Part shown: positions 1 to 4,933 of the stretch, piece by piece
Numbering within the stretch: position 1 is the first letter of the stretch
How the letters are laid out: every line of letters starts with the position of its first letter
Assembly (NCBI GenBank): GCA_017453085.1
Contig: JAFTKV010000199.1
Span: 1-5,558 of the forward strand
Origin: Clostridia bacterium
GTDB lineage: Bacteria > Bacillota > Clostridia > Oscillospirales > CAG-272
Reading direction: 5' to 3'
DNA length: 5,558 nucleotides
Notes under the pieces: model-generated
What the model saw: the letters and a program-made list of their open reading frames with translations, nothing else
Told to the model about the DNA's origin: nothing
Databases searched by the model: none
Position numbers and translations under genes: made by a program

Positions 1-616
<616 letters not shown>

Positions 617-623
617 ATCTATA

Positions 624-630
624 TCCTCCT
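624..630 (-). promoter_or_regulatory. Ribosome binding site of alaS
   Basis: AGGAGGA on the minus strand, 7 bases before the ATG at 616. This is a near-ideal Shine-Dalgarno sequence and fixes the alaS start. Confidence 0.93.
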
Positions 631-656
631 AAATTGGAAACAATAAATCAACCTAT

Positions 657-685
657 ATTATAGCGAAAAAAGAGCAATCTGTCAA
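657..685 (-). promoter_or_regulatory. Consensus sigma-70/sigma-A promoter of alaS
   Basis: On the minus strand, -35 TTGACA (680-685) and -10 TATAAT (657-662) are separated by exactly 17 bases (663-679), so both hexamers match the consensus completely. Transcription should begin near position 650, leaving a leader of about 34 nt before the start codon. That is too short for a T-box leader, the tRNA-sensing element found before many aminoacyl-tRNA synthetase genes in Bacillota. The promoter lies between the terminator of the upstream gene and alaS, so alaS is transcribed independently. Confidence 0.93.
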
Positions 686-719
686 TCAGTTTCCGCAAAA
701 AAACAAAAATTTCTGTACA

Positions 720-751
720 AAAAAACGCTTCTTTGAAATGAAGCGTTTTTT
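720..751 (-). terminator. Rho-independent terminator after the M14 lipoprotein gene
   Basis: Perfect 12-base arms (720-731 and 740-751) around the 8-base loop 732-739. The core arm is ACGCTTC/GAAGCGT with A/T runs at both ends, so a U tract follows the stem on the minus strand (719-725). The stem starts 9 bases after the stop codon of the upstream gene (761). The flanking runs are symmetrical, so it could also work in the other direction, but no plus-strand gene needs it. Confidence 0.9.
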
Positions 752-760
752 GTAGATTGA

Positions 761-2275
761 TTATTCCTGCGTAAGCACCCACTGCGCACAAGTCAGCAGG
801 GTTTCCTTCGCACGCGCCCAGGTCAGCTCAAACTCGCTGAGGGGAGCGGGGGAGTCCTCCATGGAAAACTCAATGGTCAGAGAGGGAATGCCTAGCGTCT
901 GCATAGCGTAATCCTTGAAGCCTGCAGTGCTGTTGGTGGCTTGCTCGCCTAAGGTAAATCCGCTCTTGGCAGACAGATAATTGGCAACCGAGTAGCTCTT
1001 TTGATTGACCTCTGGATGGTTCTCATAATCGAAGGACCAGTAGATCAGCGTGCCACTGGTGTGGTAGCTGAGGGTCAGATCAAAGGGCATCGAGCGCAGA
1101 TAATCCCCCAGTGCCTTGGACTCGGCGGCGCATTCGGGAGCTGTTCCGCGATAGCCGGCGTAAGAGGGAACGTCGGAATCGTAGATACTGCCGTAATGAT
1201 CCCAGAATGCATCGAAATTGGCGTTCAGATCCACCCCCTTGGCGTTGGCTTTCCAGATCTTAGCGGTACCGGAGGAGTAGCGATCGTCAAAGGGAGCGGG
1301 CATCACGCCGATCTGGCTGATGGTCACGCCGTCGGGATTGCTCATGGGCACGATGTGAATGCAAACCGAGTCTAGCAGCTCTGCCACGGTCATGCCGTTA
1401 TCCAGAATCATGTCCTGATGATGCAGAATGTAATCGATCTCACCCACTGCGATCTGCGTGACCACGTGCTCGCGGGCGTGGATGGCGGCTTGCATCAGGA
1501 TATTCCGCTCCGCCTCGGGATTGCCCAGCAGGCAGAGGGTCAGATCCCGACCTTCTTCGCTTTTGCCGATCGTAGACAGGCTCAGCCGATCAGGGAATTT
1601 CTCCGCAAGGATCGTGAGATCGGTCTGCATCTGCTCGTAGCTGTAATTCTGTACGGGCTTCAGTACCGTCAGCTCGGTATCCGTGCCTGCACCGTCGATG
1701 CGGGTGATGTAGCTGGAATAAACGTAGCCGGTATATTGATAATAGCGAACCTTGGCAAAGAAGCCGGAGAAGCCCAGCACCTCTACCGAATCACCTGCAG
1801 GGATCCGTGTCAGGATTCGGGATGCGGTAGATGCGGTTTTCCGCAGATTCAGATAGTCGTCGGTGTTGACCACGATCCACTCGGACTCGGGATCCAGCGG
1901 AGCGGTGGTGATGGGCGCCGTGGTAGTCGTCACCTGCGGTGTAGTAGTCGTTACGATGGGGACGGTCGTTTCCACCGGCGAATCGATAGTGGTAACGGGT
2001 GGTACCGTCACAGGATCGTCGGGGGTAGAACCGTCGGGTGTGGTATCGGTAGGCGCGGTATCGGTGGTGTTAGCCGGATCGTCCGAGGTATCGGGGGTGG
2101 GAAGTGAGGTGGTTTGTGCAGGTGTAGGACGGGGTGTGGGATCCACCGTAGTGGGAGAAGCGGTGACCGACTGGCTGTCGCTACCGGTGATGTCAGAATC
2201 ATCACTCTTGCAGGCGGCAAGGATCAATGCCGTCAGCAGGAGTGCCAGCAGACAGAACAATAAAGATGATTTCAT
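761..2275 (-). CDS. M14 zinc peptidase lipoprotein with SH3b domain
   Basis: Predicted surface lipoprotein of 504 residues. Residues 1-21 form a type II signal peptide ending in the lipobox LAAC, with C22 as the lipidated residue. Residues 31-130 are a Thr/Pro/Ser/Asp-rich stalk. Residues 131-193 form a bacterial SH3 (SH3b) domain (YLNLRKTASTASRIL...GYVYSSYI), a fold often used to bind cell-wall peptides. Residues 205-502 form an M14 metallopeptidase domain. Zinc ligands are H266 and E269 (in HARE) and H405 (SYHTSG); the general base is E469 (LTIEFS). R268 matches Arg71 of carboxypeptidase A. In GVDLNANF, A352 stands where the C-terminus-binding Arg145 is expected, and K342 stands at the Arg127 position. 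The whole active site therefore appears catalytic but unlike a classical carboxypeptidase. Some M14 proteins of this kind are gamma-D-glutamyl-diamino acid peptidases acting on peptidoglycan peptides; this role is inferred for the present protein. The ATG at 2273-2275 follows GGAG (2281-2284) at 5 bases. The gene appears monocistronic, between two terminators. Confidence 0.93.
   Translation of the reverse strand: MKSSLLFCLLALLLTALILAACKSDDSDITGSDSQSVTASPTTVDPTPRPTPAQTTSLPTPDTSDDPANTTDTAPTDTTPDGSTPDDPVTVPPVTTIDSPVETTVPIVTTTTPQVTTTTAPITTAPLDPESEWIVVNTDDYLNLRKTASTASRILTRIPAGDSVEVLGFSGFFAKVRYYQYTGYVYSSYITRIDGAGTDTELTVLKPVQNYSYEQMQTDLTILAEKFPDRLSLSTIGKSEEGRDLTLCLLGNPEAERNILMQAAIHAREHVVTQIAVGEIDYILHHQDMILDNGMTVAELLDSVCIHIVPMSNPDGVTISQIGVMPAPFDDRYSSGTAKIWKANAKGVDLNANFDAFWDHYGSIYDSDVPSYAGYRGTAPECAAESKALGDYLRSMPFDLTLSYHTSGTLIYWSFDYENHPEVNQKSYSVANYLSAKSGFTLGEQATNSTAGFKDYAMQTLGIPSLTIEFSMEDSPAPLSEFELTWARAKETLLTCAQWVLTQE
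1898..2161 (-). repeat. Low-complexity Thr/Pro stalk-coding segment in the M14 lipoprotein gene
   Basis: Codes for residues 39-126 of the lipoprotein. The composition is almost entirely Thr, Pro, Asp, Ser and Val, with irregular short units such as TTDTAPTDTTPDG and VTTTTPQVTTTTAP. The units are degenerate and no exact long tandem repeat is visible. Such stalks usually hold a domain away from the membrane and through the thick wall of Gram-positive cells; they are prone to length change between strains. The many Thr residues make O-glycosylation possible, but nothing here proves it. Confidence 0.8.
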
Positions 2276-2301
2276 GATAGCTCCAAAGAGTAGGGTAGTT
2301 C

Positions 2302-2331
2302 AGTATATTTCGTTTGGCAACAGTTTGTGCA
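2302..2331 (-). promoter_or_regulatory. Candidate promoter of the M14 lipoprotein gene
   Basis: On the minus strand, TATACT (2302-2307, five of six consensus bases) lies 18 bases from TGCACA (2326-2331, four of six). A start near 2295 would leave a leader of about 20 nt containing the GGAG site. The -35 match is weak, so an activator or another sigma factor may be involved. A second pair, TTGCCA (2315-2320) and TACCCT (2292-2297) with 17-base spacing, would start transcription inside the ribosome binding site and is less likely. The gene needs a promoter here because the rpmB terminator lies directly upstream. Confidence 0.4.
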
Positions 2332-2338
2332 CCAAACG
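2311..2338. repeat. Inverted repeat in the lipoprotein promoter region
   Basis: CGTTTGG (2311-2317) and its exact complement CCAAACG (2332-2338) flank a 14-base centre. An alternative pairing, GTTTG (2323-2327) with CAAAC (2333-2337), shares the right arm. The repeat covers the spacer and -35 of the candidate promoter, the usual place for a repressor operator. It lacks a following U tract, so it is not a terminator. Chance occurrence is possible at this length. Confidence 0.4.
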
Positions 2339-2349
2339 CTGAAAAAGTG

Positions 2350-2380
2350 AAAAAACAAGGACGGGTTTACCGTCCTTGTT
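2350..2380 (-). terminator. Rho-independent terminator after rpmB
   Basis: Stem AACAAGGACGG-type with arms 2354-2364 and 2370-2380 closing on the 5-base loop 2365-2369. On the minus strand the stem is followed by a run of six T (2350-2355, partly within the stem), then CAC and five more T. It begins 13 bases after the rpmB stop codon and should isolate rpmB from the lipoprotein gene. Confidence 0.92.
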
Positions 2381-2392
2381 CCATGCATGGAA
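2379..2392. repeat. 14-base perfect palindrome between rpmB stop and terminator
   Basis: TTCCATGCATGGAA is a perfect palindrome filling the gap between the rpmB stop codon (2394-2396) and its terminator stem. In RNA it could form at most a 5-base-pair stem with a TGCA loop. It may be a protein site, may help shape the 3' end of the transcript, or may be chance. Confidence 0.5.
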
Positions 2393-2393
2393 A

Positions 2394-2579
2394 TTAAACC
2401 CGCTCGACCTTACCGGAACGCAGGCAACGAGAGCAAACGCTGATAGTCTTATGAGTACCGTTTACATTTGCCTTAACTTTTCTGATGTTGGGCTTCCACT
2501 GTCTGTTGGTCTTGCGATTGGAATGGGAAACATTCTGACCGAACATTACGCTTTTGCCGCAGAGTTCACACTTAGCCAT
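2394..2579 (-). CDS. rpmB: 50S ribosomal protein L28 (bL28), zinc-binding form
   Basis: Small structural protein of the large ribosomal subunit, 61 residues, the normal length for Bacillota L28. It begins MAKCELCGK, contains SHSNRKTNRQWKPNI (18-32) and ends VCSRCLRSGKVERV. C4/C7 and C49/C52 form two CxxC pairs, the cysteine-containing type expected to bind one zinc ion; many bacteria also encode cysteine-free paralogues used under zinc limitation. The start was chosen at 2577-2579 because GGAGGTG lies 6 bases upstream. An in-frame ATG at 2592-2594 overlaps that ribosome binding site and would add the non-conserved residues MEVQK. The gene is alone between its own promoter and terminator. Its usual role is assembly and stability of the 50S particle. 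Confidence 0.98.
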   Translation of the reverse strand: MAKCELCGKSVMFGQNVSHSNRKTNRQWKPNIRKVKANVNGTHKTISVCSRCLRSGKVERV

Positions 2580-2585
2580 TTTCTG

Positions 2586-2592
2586 CACCTCC
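2586..2592 (-). promoter_or_regulatory. Ribosome binding site of rpmB (decides the start)
   Basis: GGAGGTG on the minus strand, 6 bases before the ATG at 2579. It overlaps the upstream in-frame ATG (2592-2594), which has no ribosome binding site of its own, so the shorter 61-residue protein is preferred. Confidence 0.9.
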
Positions 2593-2631
2593 ATTAACTA
2601 CTAAGAGATTACTGTAAATCACAACAGCGTT

Positions 2632-2660
2632 ATTATATCATAGCTTTTTCAAAAATGCAA
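2632..2660 (-). promoter_or_regulatory. Extended -10 promoter of rpmB
   Basis: On the minus strand, -10 TATAAT (2632-2637) is preceded by TG one base upstream (TGATATAAT), the extended -10 form. The -35 TTGCAT (2655-2660) matches four of six consensus bases at the ideal 17-base spacing (2638-2654). Transcription should begin near 2625, giving a leader of about 45 nt. The strength fits a highly expressed ribosomal protein gene. Confidence 0.9.
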
Positions 2661-2665
2661 TAGGT

Positions 2666-2690
2666 AAATTGAAATTTTTCAATTTTTTTT
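2666..2690. other. AT-only stem-loop between plsY and rpmB
   Basis: AAATTGAA (2666-2673) pairs with TTCAATTT (2678-2685) around a 4-base loop, and the plus strand continues into a run of eight T (2683-2690). As a terminator it points along the plus strand, where no gene ends. Read on the minus strand, downstream of plsY (stop at 2723-2725), the A run comes before the stem and no U tract follows, so it is a poor plsY terminator. No GC-rich terminator is visible after plsY, and some read-through into rpmB is possible. It may equally be an AT-rich element upstream of the rpmB promoter (-35 at 2655-2660). Confidence 0.4.
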
Positions 2691-2722
2691 GACAACTTCT
2701 TTGCGCCGAATCGCCAAATCGA

Positions 2723-3577
2723 TCAGTTTTCGCCGTCTTCATCCTCGGAATCGATGGTATGAAGGCTGCGGGGAGCTTCACTGGGCTGGGGCGCGGGCTC
2801 CTGCTCGGTGCTTTTCTTCTTGAACAGCTTGGAGATGTAGAACTTCCGCTCGCTGCCCTCCCACAGTCGCTTGATATTGGAATGGTGACGGGCGATCAGG
2901 ATGCCTGCCATCAGAACGGCGCAGATGGACATGAGTGCGGTGGGGGATCTGCCGGTGAGCACCTTGCTGATACCGTTGAGGGAGAGGGGATAGAACAGGG
3001 CCCCCATGATGGATCCCAGGGAAACGTAATGCATACCGATGGCAACGATCAGGAAGACGGTGATGGAAATCAGACCGGCCAGAGGGCTCATTGCGAGAAT
3101 GACGCCTGCGGAGGTTGCCACGCCCTTGCCGCCCTTGAAGCGGTAGAAGACGGGGAAGCAATGCCCCAGCATACAGCAAAGGCCGCACAGGTGCGCTGCA
3201 CTGTCACCCAGCATCACACGGGCGATCAGTACGGAGACCAGACCCTTGCCCACGTCGCCAATCAGCGTAATAGCGCCGAATTTGTAACCGAAGGTACGAC
3301 CGATGTTGGTTGTGCCTGCGTTTTTACTGCCGTAGTTGCGGATGTCATCCTTGAACGCCAGCTTGGTGATCAGTATCGAGAAATTGATACTGCCCAGCAG
3401 ATAGGACACGATCATCCAGGCAAGCACGCACAGCAGCATCCAGATTACGGTAGATTCGCTGCCGAAATCAATGTTGAATCCCGCATCGGTTTGGTTGATC
3501 TTGACCCCGAAAATATTCATAATCAATCCGTGATCGGAATAGTTTCCGAACACCAGACGAGTCAAAAAGTCAAGCAT
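2723..3577 (-). CDS. plsY: Glycerol-3-phosphate acyltransferase PlsY, extended form
   Basis: Integral membrane enzyme that transfers an acyl group from acyl-phosphate to glycerol-3-phosphate, making lysophosphatidate, the first step of phospholipid synthesis in Gram-positive bacteria. The three PlsY motifs are present: YGSKNAGTTN (82-91), FKGGKGVATSAG (147-158) and ARHHSNIKRLWEGSE (229-243), with GDVGKG (107-112) between the first two. Hydrophobic segments lie near 44-70, 96-122, 128-145, 153-181, 183-200 and 212-229. At 284 residues it is well above the roughly 200 usual for the family: about 43 polar residues precede the first membrane segment, and a charged tail of about 40 residues ends in acidic SEDEDGEN. 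The ATG at 3575-3577 overlaps the der TAA (TAATG) and has GGAGG 9 bases upstream, so the long N-terminus is probably real and translation is coupled to der. Confidence 0.95.
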   Translation of the reverse strand: MLDFLTRLVFGNYSDHGLIMNIFGVKINQTDAGFNIDFGSESTVIWMLLCVLAWMIVSYLLGSINFSILITKLAFKDDIRNYGSKNAGTTNIGRTFGYKFGAITLIGDVGKGLVSVLIARVMLGDSAAHLCGLCCMLGHCFPVFYRFKGGKGVATSAGVILAMSPLAGLISITVFLIVAIGMHYVSLGSIMGALFYPLSLNGISKVLTGRSPTALMSICAVLMAGILIARHHSNIKRLWEGSERKFYISKLFKKKSTEQEPAPQPSEAPRSLHTIDSEDEDGEN

Positions 3578-4914
3578 TACTTGTCGCCTCCTTCATCGCC
3601 CCGCTGACGCAGGATCAGCTTGATGGGCGTGCCCACGTAGCCGAAGACCTCGCGGAGCTGATTTTCGATATATCTTTGATAGGAGTAATGGAACAGTCGG
3701 ATGTCGTTGCAGAAGATGACGAAGGTAGGAGGCTGAACGCCGATCTGTGTCATATAATAGATCTTGAGCCGTCTGCCCTTGTCGGAGGGAGGCTGCACGC
3801 GGGTGGTAGCATCGGTGAGCATATCGTTGAGCATACCCGTGGTGATGCGGGTGCAAGCCTGGTTGTGGACGTAGACGATCTGCTCGTACAGCTTTGTTAC
3901 TCGCTGGCCGGTCTTTGCGGAAACGAAGAGCAGGGGAGCGTAGGGCATATAAGACAGCGCGGTACGGATCTTATTCGTAAACTCGTTGGTGGTAGAATTG
4001 TCCTTTTCGATCAGATCCCACTTGTTCACCACGATGATAGACGCTTTGCCCGCTTCGTGCGCAATACCTGCGATCTTCTCGTCCTGCTCAGTGATGCCAA
4101 CCGATGCGTCGATCATGATCAGGCAAACATCGGCACGCTCTACCGCCATTTTAGCACGGAGAACGCTGTACTTTTCGATCCGATCCTCCACCTTGCTCTG
4201 ACGGCGGATGCCCGCGGTGTCGATGAACATGAAGCGTCCCTCGGGAGTCTCCACGTAGGTGTCGATGGCGTCACGGGTAGTGCCCGCAATATCGGAAACG
4301 ATCAGACGATCCTCGCCCAGGATGTGATTGATAATGGAAGACTTGCCTGCATTAGGCTTGCCGATCACCGCAACCTTGATTAGGGATTCGTCCTCCTCTG
4401 CCTCTTCCTTGTCGGGGAAGAAGGAGTAGACGGTCTCCAGCAGGTCGCCGGTGCCGCTGCCATGGATAGAGGAGATGGCGATAGGATCCACTGTAAAGCC
4501 CAGCTCGTAGAATTCGTAGAATTCGGGGGGCAGAGCGCCAATAGAGTCGCACTTGTTAATGGCGGGAACCACAGGCTTGCCCGAGCGGATCAGCATGGTA
4601 GCAATGTCTCGGTCATCGGCAGTCAGACCGGTACGTACGTCGCACATAAAGATGATTACGTCTGCGGTGTCGATGGCGATCTCCGCCTGCATCCGCATAT
4701 GCTTCAGGATCACGTCATCGTTATGAGGCTCGATACCGCCGGTATCGATGAGCATACAGGTGCGGTTCTGCCATTCGATCTCGTAGTAGATGCGGTCACG
4801 GGTCACGCCGGGAGTGTCTTCCACGATGGCGATCCGCTGACCGGACAGCTTATTGAACAGGGTAGACTTGCCCACGTTGGGGCGTCCCACGATGGCAACG
4901 ATAGGTTTTGCCAT
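3577..4914 (-). CDS. der: Ribosome-associated GTPase Der (EngA)
   Basis: Essential GTPase with two tandem G domains that binds the 50S precursor and promotes late ribosome assembly. Domain 1 shows G1 GRPNVGKS (10-17), G3 DTGG (57-60) and G4 NKCD (120-123). Domain 2 shows G1 GKPNAGKS (185-192), G3 DTAG (232-235), G4 NKWD (297-300) and G5 SAKTG (332-336). An acidic linker (168-177, rich in Glu) joins the domains, as is usual. The C-terminal KH-like domain spans about 345-437 and includes GRRLKIYYMTQ and the IKLILR ending. The length of 445 is typical. The ATG at 4912-4914 gives the canonical MAKPIVAIVGRPNVGKS start, and an in-frame TAA three codons upstream excludes a longer form. It follows the DUF512 gene by 18 bases and overlaps plsY at TAATG, so it sits in the middle of an operon. 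Confidence 0.99.
   Translation of the reverse strand: MAKPIVAIVGRPNVGKSTLFNKLSGQRIAIVEDTPGVTRDRIYYEIEWQNRTCMLIDTGGIEPHNDDVILKHMRMQAEIAIDTADVIIFMCDVRTGLTADDRDIATMLIRSGKPVVPAINKCDSIGALPPEFYEFYELGFTVDPIAISSIHGSGTGDLLETVYSFFPDKEEAEEDESLIKVAVIGKPNAGKSSIINHILGEDRLIVSDIAGTTRDAIDTYVETPEGRFMFIDTAGIRRQSKVEDRIEKYSVLRAKMAVERADVCLIMIDASVGITEQDEKIAGIAHEAGKASIIVVNKWDLIEKDNSTTNEFTNKIRTALSYMPYAPLLFVSAKTGQRVTKLYEQIVYVHNQACTRITTGMLNDMLTDATTRVQPPSDKGRRLKIYYMTQIGVQPPTFVIFCNDIRLFHYSYQRYIENQLREVFGYVGTPIKLILRQRGDEGGDK
3587..3593 (-). promoter_or_regulatory. Ribosome binding site of plsY, inside the der 3' end
   Basis: AAGGAGG on the minus strand, 9 bases before the plsY ATG (3577) and within the last codons of der. 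It supports the annotated plsY start and hence the long N-terminus. Confidence 0.85.
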
Positions 4915-4927
4915 GGCTTTTTACCAT

Positions 4928-4933
4928 TCCTTT
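4928..4933 (-). promoter_or_regulatory. Ribosome binding site of der, overlapping the upstream stop
   Basis: AAAGGA on the minus strand directly abuts the TGA of the upstream gene (4933-4935; TGAAAGGA). The gap to the der ATG at 4914 is 13 bases, longer than usual, and an out-of-frame ATG lies between (4925-4927). Initiation may depend partly on ribosomes finishing the upstream gene. Confidence 0.6.

Noticed and set aside
617..760. T-box or other riboswitch before alaS
   Set aside because: The only structure is the terminator of the preceding gene, upstream of the alaS promoter. The leader is too short, and no T-box core sequence was seen.
2008..2220. Proline-rich minus-strand frame inside the lipoprotein gene
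   Set aside because: It is an out-of-frame reading of the Thr/Pro-rich stalk, without a ribosome binding site.
1863..2342. Plus-strand Val/Gly/Ser-rich open frame opposite the lipoprotein stalk
   Set aside because: Its repetitive composition is the complement of Thr/Pro codons in the stalk; it also runs across the lipoprotein start and promoter region.
2580..2594. Longer L28 starting at the ATG 2592-2594
   Set aside because: That ATG lies inside the Shine-Dalgarno sequence of the downstream ATG, and the added residues MEVQK are not part of L28.
2759..3607. Plus-strand open frame of 282 codons opposite plsY
   Set aside because: It is the antisense of a clear PlsY gene, has a composition rich in Gly, His, Gln and Asp with no recognisable motif, and shows no matching ribosome binding site or promoter. 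It reflects the codon bias of plsY.
3676..4383. Plus-strand open frame of 235 codons opposite der
   Set aside because: It is a shadow of the Der G domains and has no independent support.
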